A DNA stretch of 64,000 bases from an uncultured Eubacterium sp. (GTDB lineage Bacteria; Bacillota; Clostridia; Peptostreptococcales; Anaerovoracaceae): assembly GCA_937900695.1 (NCBI GenBank), contig CALCFD010000028.1:72489-136488 (forward strand), read 5' to 3'. Under the pieces are notes generated by a model, which saw only the letters and a list, made by a program, of their open reading frames with translations, was not told the origin of the DNA and did not search any database. The stretch's first letter is position 1, and each line of letters begins with the position of its first letter. Position numbers and translations under genes: made by a program. Shown here in pieces: positions 9,801 to 18,597 of this stretch.

Positions 9801-10624
9801 TTAAGGGTATAAAAACTTATATCAATGGTTCAAAGAAGACATTTACAATTAAGTTTAGCGCAGTTGCAAAAGCTGACAATTATACTGTAGCATACAAGAA
9901 AAATGGAGCTAAAAAATGGACATACGTTTCAACTAATGGCAAGAGAAGCTACAAGATGAAGCTTAAGGCTGGAGATACAATTGAAACAAGAGTATGTGCA
10001 AATAAGACAGTTAGTGGAAAGAAATTTAGAAGTAAGTATTCTTCATCAAGCTACAGAATGGTTGGAAACCACAATGTTAAGTCTGTATTATCATACAGTA
10101 AAAAGAACTTAGCATTATCATGGGCTAAGGCTAAAAATAACTATAAAGGTGCAAAACTTTACTACCATGTAGCTTATAGAACTAACAATGGCAAGTTTAA
10201 GGTTAAAGCAGTATCAGCTAATAAAATGAACTTAAAGGTTGTTGCTGGTAAGTATTATCAGGTTAAAGTTAGACCTGTAATTAAAGTAGGTAGCAAAAAA
10301 TATATCGGTTCTTACGAAGGTAAATATGCAAATAGATATGCTAAATCTACTTATATTAAGAGCTTAAGAGCTGGTAAGAAGCAGCTTAAAGTAACAATGA
10401 GTAAAGCTACAGGAACAACAGGCTACCAGGTAGTATACGCTACAAATAAGTCATTTAAGGGACAGAAATACTATACTAATAAAGGTGCTAGCAAGGTTAA
10501 GAGAACTATAAGCAAATTAAAATCAGGTAAGAGATATTATGTTAAGGTAAGAACATATAAGCAGATAAAGGGCATGAAATATTATGGCCCATATAGCAAG
10601 ACTTTATCTCTTAAAGCTTGGTAA
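6824..10624 (+). CDS. Large secreted beta-helix surface protein with C-terminal Fn3-like repeats
   Basis: This 1266-residue protein has a clear signal peptide (residues 1-27, ending ASA-A). Residues about 45-330 contain GLUG-like turns (GGIAGEG, VGLFGYT, VGGISG), and residues about 340-600 and 690-970 look like right-handed parallel beta-helix (pectate-lyase-like fold with N-x-T/F stacks). A Pro-Glu-Lys linker near residue 970 leads to about 290 Lys/Tyr-rich residues with repeated YYVKVRTY and YYGPYS motifs. These resemble the fibronectin-III-like C-terminal modules common on clostridial surface proteins. No LPxTG motif or membrane anchor is seen, so attachment is probably non-covalent. AAAGGAGGGG precedes the ATG. 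The substrate is unknown; adhesin or polysaccharide-active protein are the main options. Confidence 0.85.
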   Translation: MQKRICSFIVAIAMVFTLFSTPLVASAAENTTVPEGYVVLDSGNVEISSAEGLRYFASQVNEGNNFNKKTVKLTKDINLNNEPWTPIGKSGKAFTGTFDGGKNTISNLFIERGFSNSAANSYVGLFGYTLSPAVIKDVTVENARIQGSLYVGVIAGRPYTGNSISNCHVKGDIKVDAYWYAGGIAGEGYINTIEDCSVIGKDGSYIKGNGGSYMGGIMGFRGEGGMKIDNCEVINIDISGDDRVGGISGMLHYGNSILNSKVLNVSIKANDPKATTVGLIAGATQGNDKNNSVIKNNTVLETVAKIGDKVVTDEYGTDIDGNTAVVAGKYVAKIGDKEYVSVDAAIKEAQSGDVVQITKPGQYKPFTLKDGITVKGIIGKTVEESTVIKSTNTTAILLNGKDAKLDSLIIDSSDRTKPTDPKPYEGSALVYVNGKTENLTIDNCKLIGGGEGTTALYYHAADIKVTNSTFENFGRAYYVCGDNEAMGKITFEGNTFTNVKVPLDGYWGKPVAKDSKFVVKNNTINTGSYETSYVQFWDYAQYQYWLNGANSKLNPEGKTALNVEMTGNTFNGKVKVYATHANWFSDSNINLGSTEKANLVNRKLVEIKGKDVEKVTVSKKDGSKVTEFNETTSSSSINGKTVIYTLSEGEYLLTITHKSEDGDKVVTQSAVTVVTPVGEKTQEVEIKPVTETAIAEVIDADGNKTEYKSVEKAIKEAKAGSTVNILSNVSVDTWNQLGDKKDITINGNGHKITINKLESNGNGNYLIYSGRNITVKDLTVELPKNASGFDLVSGEISKVTIIGGRYGVITGPTEDKGVTIKDSHFEGMDYAIYTEENGKAANTVIQNNTFDSVKYVAILRNNEKFDNNIVNDGKITISEATGTVTGNTFAEDTTVKLYDNTSKIEKNKFLGKVDASKVSEDNNVKLDKNFWGENRKPADVLGENAGKLNAENIPYYVTEEMDRLNTDKVPVEPEKPVEPEKPAKPVDPKLAGVKGIKTYINGSKKTFTIKFSAVAKADNYTVAYKKNGAKKWTYVSTNGKRSYKMKLKAGDTIETRVCANKTVSGKKFRSKYSSSSYRMVGNHNVKSVLSYSKKNLALSWAKAKNNYKGAKLYYHVAYRTNNGKFKVKAVSANKMNLKVVAGKYYQVKVRPVIKVGSKKYIGSYEGKYANRYAKSTYIKSLRAGKKQLKVTMSKATGTTGYQVVYATNKSFKGQKYYTNKGASKVKRTISKLKSGKRYYVKVRTYKQIKGMKYYGPYSKTLSLKAW

Positions 10625-10657
10625 TATTAACTTAATAAGTAAATATAAAGCATAGTT

Positions 10658-10718
10658 AATGCCACATTGATGAATTTTTTAGATTTGTCGATGTGGCATT
10701 GTTAATTCTTTTATTAAC
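10658..10718 (+). terminator. Terminator-like inverted repeat after the surface protein
   Basis: A perfect 10-bp stem (10658-10667 with 10691-10700) is followed by a second small hairpin (GTTAAT 10701-10706 with ATTAAC 10713-10718). The T run is weak, so efficiency is uncertain. Confidence 0.55.
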
Positions 10719-10853
10719 AGTGAGCATATAACGCCTCTTTCATATAGACTTTTTTACTGAAATATGGTATTCTAAAAAGTACTTAAATTTTATAAGTTTA
10801 TATAAATTGTCACAATGCCGAGTTCCATTAGCTCGGGAAAGGAAGGTAGCAAA

Positions 10854-12788
10854 ATGGCAGAAAACAAAGGAAAATTTTATATTACAACACCTATTTATTA
10901 TCCAAGTGCAAACCTACATATAGGACATACATATTGCACAGTTATGGCAGATGCTATGGCAAGATTTAAGAGAGCGACAGGCTATGATGTAAGATTTTTA
11001 ACAGGTACAGATGAGCACGGTCAGAAAATCCAGACAATAGCAGAAGAAAAAGGTGTTACACCACAGCAGTATGTAGATGACGTAGTAGCAGGCATTAAAG
11101 AACTATGGAAGACTATGGAAATCTCATACGACGATTTCATCAGAACAACAGAACCTAGACATGTAGAAAGAGTTCAGAAAATCTTTATGGAACTATATGA
11201 AAAGGGTGATATATATAAAGGTGAATACGAAGGTCTATATTGCACACCATGCGAATCATTTTGGACAGAAAGCCAGCTAGATGAAAACGGATGTTGCCCA
11301 GACTGCGGTAGACCAGTAGAACATGCAAAAGAAGAAGCTTACTTCTTTAAACTAAGCAAATATGCAGATAGTCTTTTAGACCTATTTAAGAACAATCCAG
11401 AATTTTTACAGCCAGAAGCTAGAAGAAATGAAATGATTGCATTTATAGAACAGGGTCTAGAAGATTTGTGTATTTCTAGATCTTCGTTTGACTGGGGTAT
11501 CCCTGTACCAATTGATGAAAAACACGTAATTTATGTATGGCTAGATGCTTTAACAAACTATATTACAACATTAGGATATCCGGATGACAAGGAGCTGTTT
11601 GACAAGTATTGGCCAGCAAATTACCACTTAGTAGGTAAAGAAATCGTAAGATTTCACACAATTATTTGGCCAGCAATGCTTATGTCACTAGATTTGCCAT
11701 TGCCAGAACATGTATTAGGACATGGATGGCTACTTATTGATGGTGGTAAGATGAGTAAATCAAAGGGCAACGTAGTAGACCCAGTAAAACTAATTGAAAG
11801 ATATGGAGTAGATGCTTTAAAATACTTCTTACTAAGAGAATACACATTTGGTCAGGATGGAAACTTTACAAGTGAAGTTATGTTAAAGAGATTAAACTAT
11901 GATTTAGCTAACGACTTAGGTAACCTAGTAAGTAGAACAGTTTCTATGATTGAAAAATACTGTGGAGGCATTGTGCCAGCTGCAGGCCAGGAAGAAGGTC
12001 CAGATGCTGATCTTAAGGCGGTAGCTACAGGAGCAGCTGATAAAGTTGAAGCTGAAATGGATAAGTTTAAGTTTAATATGGCTCTTGAAGAAATATGGGT
12101 AGTTGTAAGAAGAGCAAATAAATATATAGATGAAACAACACCTTGGATCTTAGCAAAGGATGAAAGCAATAAAGCAAGGCTTGATGTTGTAATGCATAAC
12201 CTAGCAGAAGCATTACGTATTGTATCTATTTTAATTCATCCATTTATGCATACAACAGCAGGCGAAATTAGAAAACAGACTGGTCTATGGTTTGCTGAGC
12301 CACAGTGGGAAGATTCAAAAGTATTTGATATGATGGAAGGCGAACAGGTTAAAAAAGGTGATCCTATATTCCCAAGAATGGATATTGAAAAAGAACTAGA
12401 AGAGCTTGAAAAGATGAAAGGTGGCCCAAAAGAGGAAAATATTCCATTAGAGCTAAAGGATACTATTAAGTTTGAAGACTTTGATAAAGTTGACTTAAGA
12501 GTTGGTACTATTTTATCTGCTGAAAAGCATCCAAAAGCTGACAAGTTATTAGTATTCCAGGTTAAGATGGGTACTGAAACTAGACAGATTGTTTCAGGAA
12601 TTGCAGCTCACTACAAGCCAGAAGATTGTGTAGGCAAAAAGGTTGTTGTAGTTGCAAATTTAGCACCTCGTAAATTAAGAGGACTAGAATCAAAGGGTAT
12701 GATTTTATTTGCAGACAATGTGGTTGATGGCAAAGAAACATTAGAATTTGTATCAACTGATGCCGAAGATGGAAACTCAGTTTGCTAA
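10854..12788 (+). CDS. metG: Methionyl-tRNA synthetase
   Basis: This 644-residue class I synthetase charges tRNA-Met. HIGH is at residues 22-25 and KMSKS at 299-303. A CxxC...CxxC zinc knuckle (CTPC, CCPDC) lies at about residues 130-150. The C-terminal about 110 residues (from FEDFDKVDLRVG) are the Trbp111-like tRNA-binding domain that makes the enzyme dimeric. An in-frame ATG at 10815 has no ribosome binding site, while the ATG at 10854 has AAAGGAAGG just upstream and begins like the family. A small hairpin (CCGAG 10818-10822 with CTCGG 10832-10836) precedes that site. No T-box core was found. The usual neighbour tatD is about 5 kb away here. Confidence 0.97.
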   Translation: MAENKGKFYITTPIYYPSANLHIGHTYCTVMADAMARFKRATGYDVRFLTGTDEHGQKIQTIAEEKGVTPQQYVDDVVAGIKELWKTMEISYDDFIRTTEPRHVERVQKIFMELYEKGDIYKGEYEGLYCTPCESFWTESQLDENGCCPDCGRPVEHAKEEAYFFKLSKYADSLLDLFKNNPEFLQPEARRNEMIAFIEQGLEDLCISRSSFDWGIPVPIDEKHVIYVWLDALTNYITTLGYPDDKELFDKYWPANYHLVGKEIVRFHTIIWPAMLMSLDLPLPEHVLGHGWLLIDGGKMSKSKGNVVDPVKLIERYGVDALKYFLLREYTFGQDGNFTSEVMLKRLNYDLANDLGNLVSRTVSMIEKYCGGIVPAAGQEEGPDADLKAVATGAADKVEAEMDKFKFNMALEEIWVVVRRANKYIDETTPWILAKDESNKARLDVVMHNLAEALRIVSILIHPFMHTTAGEIRKQTGLWFAEPQWEDSKVFDMMEGEQVKKGDPIFPRMDIEKELEELEKMKGGPKEENIPLELKDTIKFEDFDKVDLRVGTILSAEKHPKADKLLVFQVKMGTETRQIVSGIAAHYKPEDCVGKKVVVVANLAPRKLRGLESKGMILFADNVVDGKETLEFVSTDAEDGNSVC

Positions 12789-12805
12789 TTTTTCAATATG
12801 ACAGC

Positions 12806-12840
12806 GAGAGAATTGAGAATAATTCAATTCTCTCTTTTTT
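12806..12840 (+). terminator. Intrinsic terminator after metG
   Basis: An 11-bp stem (12806-12816 with 12824-12834) is followed by six T. Confidence 0.9.
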
Positions 12841-12970
12841 ATTGTAAATTTTAAATTATAAAATTTAATAAATTGGCTATTTTATAGGACTATTAAAAAT
12901 TTTATCACTCATTATTTTGTTAATTTTTTTATAAAAATATATGAAAATTACACTTAATGTTAAGTCTTAA

Positions 12971-12996
12971 TTAACATTAGTTAAGTTTCAGTAAAG
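12971..12996 (+). promoter_or_regulatory. Candidate PhoP (Pho box-like) direct repeats
   Basis: TTAACA at 12971, TTAAGT at 12981 and a weaker GTAAAG at 12991 recur every 10 bases directly upstream of the -35 element. Further TTAAG/TTAAT copies lie at 12954-12970. Gram-positive PhoP boxes are TTAACA-like direct repeats with about this spacing. The downstream secreted phosphatase makes phosphate control plausible. This is inference from pattern and context. Confidence 0.4.
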
Positions 12997-13000
12997 CCTA

Positions 13001-13029
13001 TTGTAAGCTGCTTTTTATGTTGATATTAT
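13001..13029 (+). promoter_or_regulatory. Promoter for the secreted metallophosphatase
   Basis: TTGTAA (13001-13006) and TATTAT (13024-13029) are spaced by 17 bases. The start codon is 59 bases downstream. Confidence 0.55.
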
Positions 13030-13087
13030 AGTATCGCCAAGTGAGGGCAAACTAAAATAATTGTGAAAATAACCAACGGAGGAGAAA

Positions 13088-15439
13088 ATGAACAGAAAGA
13101 AAATTCTTCAGAAGACAGGAATTTTTGCTTTTGCTATAATGTTTAGCACTAGCACTATAGGAAGCACAGTTGCTTTAGCAGCAAACAATGCAAATCCTGA
13201 TAAAATTCCTCAGGCTGTTGAACAAAGACAAACTGAAACAAAGAAAATCATTGATGAAAATACTCAGTGGCAGTATTTAGATGATGGTACAGACCCAGCA
13301 GCTTCATTAGGATCTAAGACAGCTTGGACAGGTGCAGATTTTAATGATGGAGCATGGAAAAAAGCAGCAGGTAAGTTTGGGGCTAAGAGAGGACAGCTAG
13401 TATCATTTGATGGATTTACTCCAACTGTACTTTTAAATCAGTACAAAGCAGATGAAGAAAAAGTTGATATTCCTACATATTTTTTTAGAACAAAAGTAAA
13501 TATTAAGAATAAAGCTGATATTACTTCAATAACTGGAACACTATTTCATGATGATGCTGTAAGAGTATTTTTAAATGGTCATGTGATTAAATCTGTAGAT
13601 ATGCCATCTGAAGAAAAGGAAAATAATCTATATTATGCAGGTGTAAGTGCAGGAGCACCAAAGCAGGCAGATATTAATTTGTCTAAGGAAGATGTTGAAA
13701 AATATATCAAAGAAGGAGATAATATAATATCTGTAGAATTACACAATGATAGAAGCGATAGTTCAGATATATATTTTGAATTTACAAATTTAAATGTAAA
13801 CTATAATGAAGAAACAGGTGCACCAAAAAAAATTACTCAAAAATCAGTGTTTTTGACAGTGGGAAGCGATAGCTCAAGCCAAGGTTTGACATGGTATGCA
13901 GACACAGATAAGGTAGGAGAAGTTCAGTATGCTGTTAAAAATGGAGATACATTCCCAAAGGAATATAAAACTAAACAGGCTGATTGCACAATAGCTACTA
14001 ATGATTCAAACTTTTACTCTAATCAGGCAGTTTTAGATAACTTAAAACCAAATACAGAGTATGTTTATAGAGTAGTAAATGAAGATACTGTAAGTAAAAC
14101 ATACAGCTTTACATCTGATGATAACAATGGATCATTTAGCTTTGCTTTAGTAGGAGACCCTCAGATTGGTGCAAGTGGCAATGCTACAAAAGATACAGAA
14201 GGATGGAATGCAACAGTAAATACTATTAAAAACACTCTAAAATCTGACTTTTTACTATCAGCAGGAGACCAAGTAAATACAGCTTCAAATGAAAGTCAGT
14301 ATACTGGATATTTAGACAAAGCATTTTCAAGCTTACCATCTGCAACTACTATTGGTAACCATGATTCAAGCTCAGCAGCATATAATCAGCATTTTAATTT
14401 GCCAAATGAAAGCGTAGACAAAGGGGGTACAACTGCAGGTACTGATTACTGGTTTGTTTATGATAATACTTTATTTATGAATATCAACTCAAATGATCGT
14501 TCAACTGCAGAACATAAAGCATTTATGCAAGAAGCAATAAAGGCTAACCCAAATGTAAAATGGAAAACTGTAGTGTTCCATCATTCTGTTTATTCAACTG
14601 CTAGTCATACAGATGATGGTGATATCATTCAGAGAAGAAATGAACTTCCAAATGTATTTAAAGAGCTTGATATAGATGTAGTATTAATGGGCCATGATCA
14701 TGTTTATACTAGAACTTATGTTATGGATGGTCAAACTCCACAGAAAACAGAAAAAGTGGAAAACTCTGCTATTAATCCAAATGGTATTATTTACCTAACA
14801 GCTAACTCAGCTTCTGGAAGCAAATATTATGATATAGCAGCTCCTAATGCAGACTTCTCAGCTAAAATGGATCAGTCTAAAAGAAGAACTGTAACAAATA
14901 TTAAGGTAACTGATAGTACATATACTATGACAACATACTTTGCAGACAATATGGAGCAGCTAGATACATTTACAATCCATAAAACTGATAAAACTAATCT
15001 AGAAAATCTTGTTAAAGAAGCTGAAGGTAAAAACTTCATAGAGAAAGATTACACAGATGAAAGTTGGAATAGATATAATATTGCATTAGAAAATGCAAAA
15101 AAAGCATTAGAAAAAAAGGATGCAGTTCAGGAAGATTATGATAAAGCTTACAACGAGTTAAATGAAGCTATTAATGGCTTAACTAAAAAGCCTATTGAAA
15201 AACCAGATCCTGAAGAAGAAAATATTGGTGGCGGTGGAAATGTTGAAAACGATGGAAATGTAGACAAGCAGTCTTCAAAAGATGATGCAGAAGATAAGGA
15301 AGAAGTAGATAGTGAAAAAGAAGCAGGTGTTGAAACAAGCGATATGACAGATGTAGCAGGAACAGCTATGATATTATTGGCTTCAGGTGCAACTGCAGCT
15401 GCATTACTAAAAAAGAAAAAGGATGCAAATAAAAATTAG
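13088..15439 (+). CDS. Secreted purple-acid-phosphatase-like metallophosphoesterase with wall/membrane anchor
   Basis: This 783-residue exported enzyme has a signal peptide (residues 1-31), a beta-sandwich region, an Fn3-like domain preceding the catalytic domain as in purple acid phosphatases, then the metallophosphoesterase motifs GDPQIG (about 356), GDQVN, GNHD (423-426), HHSVY and GHDHVYTR (535-542). These bind the two metals. A FIVAR-like helical repeat follows (YNIALENAKKAL to LNEAINGL), then an acidic linker and a C-terminal hydrophobic segment ending in KKKKDANKN. The segment resembles a sortase signal, but the LPxTG box is replaced by VETSD, so it may be a variant signal or a simple membrane anchor. 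GGAGGAG precedes the ATG. Likely role: release of phosphate from organic esters outside the cell. The exact substrate is unknown. Confidence 0.88.
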   Translation: MNRKKILQKTGIFAFAIMFSTSTIGSTVALAANNANPDKIPQAVEQRQTETKKIIDENTQWQYLDDGTDPAASLGSKTAWTGADFNDGAWKKAAGKFGAKRGQLVSFDGFTPTVLLNQYKADEEKVDIPTYFFRTKVNIKNKADITSITGTLFHDDAVRVFLNGHVIKSVDMPSEEKENNLYYAGVSAGAPKQADINLSKEDVEKYIKEGDNIISVELHNDRSDSSDIYFEFTNLNVNYNEETGAPKKITQKSVFLTVGSDSSSQGLTWYADTDKVGEVQYAVKNGDTFPKEYKTKQADCTIATNDSNFYSNQAVLDNLKPNTEYVYRVVNEDTVSKTYSFTSDDNNGSFSFALVGDPQIGASGNATKDTEGWNATVNTIKNTLKSDFLLSAGDQVNTASNESQYTGYLDKAFSSLPSATTIGNHDSSSAAYNQHFNLPNESVDKGGTTAGTDYWFVYDNTLFMNINSNDRSTAEHKAFMQEAIKANPNVKWKTVVFHHSVYSTASHTDDGDIIQRRNELPNVFKELDIDVVLMGHDHVYTRTYVMDGQTPQKTEKVENSAINPNGIIYLTANSASGSKYYDIAAPNADFSAKMDQSKRRTVTNIKVTDSTYTMTTYFADNMEQLDTFTIHKTDKTNLENLVKEAEGKNFIEKDYTDESWNRYNIALENAKKALEKKDAVQEDYDKAYNELNEAINGLTKKPIEKPDPEEENIGGGGNVENDGNVDKQSSKDDAEDKEEVDSEKEAGVETSDMTDVAGTAMILLASGATAAALLKKKKDANKN

Positions 15440-15461
15440 AAAGAGAAATGTGAAATAACTT

Positions 15462-16616
15462 ATGAAGAGAAATATAAAAGAAAATGCCATAGTGCTAATC
15501 ATTATTTCTCTCAGTCTAATTGCAGTAATAGCAATAAATCAACTTGGTTTTAAAAGTTACAATAGATTTGAAACAGATAGCCTCCACTACGATAGGGGGA
15601 AAGTGGTGGAGGTTATAGATGAGCAAATAACCTATGATAAGGAACTGAAAATTTATCTTGGGACACAAGATTTAAAAGTCAAGATGACTGAGGGTGAGAG
15701 CAAAGGAAAAACTATAGAGGTAACAAATTATATAACAAAAGTACATCAAGTAATTGCCAAAAATAATATGTCCCTTATTATAAATATTGATTCACCAACA
15801 TCTGTAAAACCTTTCTATAGTGTGTATAATTATGATAGAAGTTCTTCAATGATAGCTTGTGTAATTTTGTTGTTTGCCGCAATAATATGGATAGGAGGCG
15901 GCAAGGGTATAAAGTCTATATTAGGCCTTGTTTACTCGCTCTTCATAATAATAGGAATACTTCTTCCAACGGTATTTTCAGGGTATTCACCTATCATCAT
16001 GAGTATAGTTACTGCTATTTTATCAACAACAGTAACGTTACTACTGCTTAATGGACAGAGCCGAAAGACATTTGCAGCGATTATATCAACAACAGTTGGA
16101 GTATTTTTCGCATTGATATTGTTTACAGTTATGTCTTGGATGATTCATATAGATGGCTTTAGCTCTTCAGAGGCAGAGGGGTTAGTATTGATACAAGAAG
16201 CAACAGGTTTAAAGATAAAAGATGTCTTGTTTGCAGGTGTATTAATTGCATCACTAGGAGCTATAATGGATGTAGGAATGTCCATAGTATCTGCTTTATA
16301 TGAGGTGTATCGTCATAACACTTCTCTAAGTGCAAGAGAACTTTTCAAATCAGGTATTGAAATAGGCAAAGATATGATAGGTACTATGACAAATACTTTA
16401 ATACTAGCCTTTACAGGCAGTGCGTTTATAACACTGTTAGTGTTTATATCATATAAAGTTCAATTTAATCAGTTATTAAATTCGAATTTTATGAGCATAG
16501 AAATAGCACAAGGGCTGTGTGGAACTTTTGGTATCGTACTTACAATACCTACAGCATCTGCAATAGCAGCTTTTATGCTCACAAAAACAAAATTCAAATC
16601 AAAACACTTCAATTAG
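15462..16616 (+). CDS. YibE/F family membrane protein
   Basis: This 384-residue protein has an N-terminal membrane segment, an extracytosolic beta domain of about 100 residues (GKVVEVIDEQITYD, TNYITKVHQVI), then seven or so transmembrane helices with the family-typical stretch GALLASLGAIMDVGMSI-like sequence (here ASLGAIMDVGMSIVSAL) and a helical loop HNTSLSARELFKSGIEIG. It matches the YibE/F-like family, whose function is not established. It starts 22 bases after the phosphatase gene and shares its transcript. No ribosome binding site stronger than GAAATGTGAAA is seen, so coupling may help expression. Confidence 0.85.
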   Translation: MKRNIKENAIVLIIISLSLIAVIAINQLGFKSYNRFETDSLHYDRGKVVEVIDEQITYDKELKIYLGTQDLKVKMTEGESKGKTIEVTNYITKVHQVIAKNNMSLIINIDSPTSVKPFYSVYNYDRSSSMIACVILLFAAIIWIGGGKGIKSILGLVYSLFIIIGILLPTVFSGYSPIIMSIVTAILSTTVTLLLLNGQSRKTFAAIISTTVGVFFALILFTVMSWMIHIDGFSSSEAEGLVLIQEATGLKIKDVLFAGVLIASLGAIMDVGMSIVSALYEVYRHNTSLSARELFKSGIEIGKDMIGTMTNTLILAFTGSAFITLLVFISYKVQFNQLLNSNFMSIEIAQGLCGTFGIVLTIPTASAIAAFMLTKTKFKSKHFN

Positions 16617-16646
16617 TAACCTTTTCTATACTTTATAACATAAAAC

Positions 16647-16690
16647 AAAAAATCACCTGGCATAAAATATTTGTCAGGTGATTTTTTTTT
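16647..16690. terminator. Bidirectional terminator between convergent genes
   Basis: The stem AAAAAATCACCTG (16647-16659) pairs with CAGGTGATTTTTT (16675 onward). A/T runs on both sides make it work for both the YibE/F gene and the minus-strand ureohydrolase gene. Confidence 0.9.
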
Positions 16691-16692
16691 GT

Positions 16693-17625
16693 TTAATCTT
16701 CAAGTTTATTAACTTTTTTAGCACAGTGGCCACATACTTCTTGAAAAATCTTTCGACCAGCATAAGTTGATGCAAGGGATGGATCTAAATCAGGAGCAAT
16801 TTCCACGATATCCATGCCAATAATATTTAAGTTTTTAAATAACTCATCTAAAATATTTAAAAGTTGACGTCCATAAAGGCCTGCAAACTGTGGTGATGCA
16901 GTGCCAGCAGCATACGCAGGGTCAAGACAATCAATATCCAAAGTTATATAAATTTTATCGTATTTTTTTAATTGTTTTGTAGCTATACTACCGATACGAT
17001 CACTTTCAATTCGGTGGCATAAAACAGAATTTAATACATTTAGTTCATGAGTTTTTTTAAAATCGTATTCTTCGCGGTCAATAGTACGTGCTCCTATAAA
17101 TGTTATATTTTCAACACCACTTATATTTTTTAATTCTAAAGCTCGGCGAGCAACAGATGTGTTAGAAAATTTATCACCTCGCACTGTATCGTGTAAATCA
17201 AAATGGGCATCAATATATACAATGCCAAATTCTTCATCAAGAGCATCATCTATTCCTTTCAATACAGGAATGGTTGTACTGTGATCTCCACCTACCATGA
17301 CGAAAAATTTGTTTTTAGAAACAAGATTATTTACAAACTTTTCTATGCCATCGAAATACTCTTTAAGACCACCAGCAGGAATAAAATCACCAGCATCAAC
17401 GATATTAAGTGAGTCGAAACATTGGAAGTGTTCATTAAATGGAGATGAAATTTTGCTGTATTCTCTTAAAATTTCAGGAGCTCTTCTAGAGCCATACCTA
17501 TTAGTTATATCTACGTTATATGGTATGCCAAATACTACAAGATCAGCATCTATTATATCCATTGTAGGTCTGTTTAATCCGCACCATATGGCATCATCTT
17601 TTGATAAATTGGTTTTCTTTAACAT
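16693..17625 (-). CDS. Ureohydrolase (agmatinase/arginase family)
   Basis: This 310-residue enzyme of the arginase/agmatinase fold releases urea from a guanidino substrate using two Mn ions. The metal motifs are all present: GGDHS, DAHFDLHD and LDIDCLDPAYAAGT. Overall it looks nearest to SpeB-type agmatinase (about 300 residues), but formiminoglutamase or guanidinobutyrase cannot be excluded from sequence alone. No polyamine gene is adjacent. The ATG at 17625 is preceded by AAGGGTGAAG. It is a single gene, convergent with the YibE/F gene and divergent from tatD. Confidence 0.85.
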   Translation of the reverse strand: MLKKTNLSKDDAIWCGLNRPTMDIIDADLVVFGIPYNVDITNRYGSRRAPEILREYSKISSPFNEHFQCFDSLNIVDAGDFIPAGGLKEYFDGIEKFVNNLVSKNKFFVMVGGDHSTTIPVLKGIDDALDEEFGIVYIDAHFDLHDTVRGDKFSNTSVARRALELKNISGVENITFIGARTIDREEYDFKKTHELNVLNSVLCHRIESDRIGSIATKQLKKYDKIYITLDIDCLDPAYAAGTASPQFAGLYGRQLLNILDELFKNLNIIGMDIVEIAPDLDPSLASTYAGRKIFQEVCGHCAKKVNKLED

Positions 17626-17758
17626 GATACTTCACCCTTCTCCAAACCATTAGCATATATTAATAGTTTAGCAAAAGTTATGACAATTTCAAGTTTAATA
17701 AGCAATGTTTTTGTGGTAAAATATATGAGCGATAATAGATAGAAAGAAGGTAGCATAT

Positions 17759-18577
17759 ATGTTATTTGATTCTCATACACATATAAATAGTGATGGATAT
17801 ACAACAGAAGAACGCGATCAGCTTATAAAAGATATAGAAAAATCAGATGTCGAATATGTTATGGATATAGGTTGTGATCTTCCTACATCAAAGATGGCAG
17901 TTGATCATGCAAGTAAATATGATTGGTGCTATGCAGCAGTAGGAGTTCATCCTCACGATGCTAAAACTATGGATGACATGACATTGTTTATGATTAAGAG
18001 TTTAGCTAAAAAAGATAAGGTCAAGGCTATAGGGGAAATAGGTTTAGATTATCATTATGATTATTCTCCTAGAGAAATACAAAGAGAATGGTTTCGTAAA
18101 CAGATACAGCTTGCAAATGAACTTAAGCTTCCTATAGTGATTCATAGTAGAGAAGCAGATCAAGAAACTATGGATATCTTAAAAGAAGAACAGGCTTTTT
18201 CAGAAAGAAGAAAAAGCTGGTTTCCTAAAAAGCAAGATGGTACTGCAGATGCTAGAGTCTTACTTCATTGTTATAGCGGCAGTGCAGAATTAGCAGAACA
18301 GTATATAAAGCTTGGTGCTACTATTTCGATAGCAGGACCAGTTACATATAAAAACAATAAAAAAACTCAAAGAGTGGTAGAAACAGTATCTATAGACAAT
18401 TTACTTGTTGAAACTGATGCACCATACCTAACACCAGAACCTCATAGAGGTAAGCAAAATAAAGCTCCTTATGTTGAACATACAGTAAGGAGAATTGCAC
18501 TTATCAAGGATATGGAGTATGAAGAAGTTGCTAGGATTACTTGTGAAAATGCTAAAAGATTTTTTGATATTTATTAG
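17759..18577 (+). CDS. tatD: TatD family metal-dependent hydrolase/DNase
   Basis: This 272-residue TIM-barrel protein has the metal site DSHTHIN at the N-terminus, GVHPHD, GEIGLDYHY, IHSREA, LLHCYSGS and ETDAPYLTP, which is the full TatD set. TatD proteins are Mg-dependent 3'-5' exonucleases that also act on RNA. About 10 extra residues sit between IHSREA and LLHCYSG (SERRKSWFPKKQDG). GAAAGAAGG precedes the ATG. It starts a cluster with tilS (21-base gap) and ftsH. Confidence 0.94.
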   Translation: MLFDSHTHINSDGYTTEERDQLIKDIEKSDVEYVMDIGCDLPTSKMAVDHASKYDWCYAAVGVHPHDAKTMDDMTLFMIKSLAKKDKVKAIGEIGLDYHYDYSPREIQREWFRKQIQLANELKLPIVIHSREADQETMDILKEEQAFSERRKSWFPKKQDGTADARVLLHCYSGSAELAEQYIKLGATISIAGPVTYKNNKKTQRVVETVSIDNLLVETDAPYLTPEPHRGKQNKAPYVEHTVRRIALIKDMEYEEVARITCENAKRFFDIY

Positions 18578-18597
18578 TTAGTAAGGGAAATATATTT

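Noticed and set aside
10719..10853. Possible T-box or riboswitch before metG
   Set aside because: Only a five-bp hairpin is present; no T-box core (TGGNACCGCG-like) and no SAM riboswitch blocks were found.
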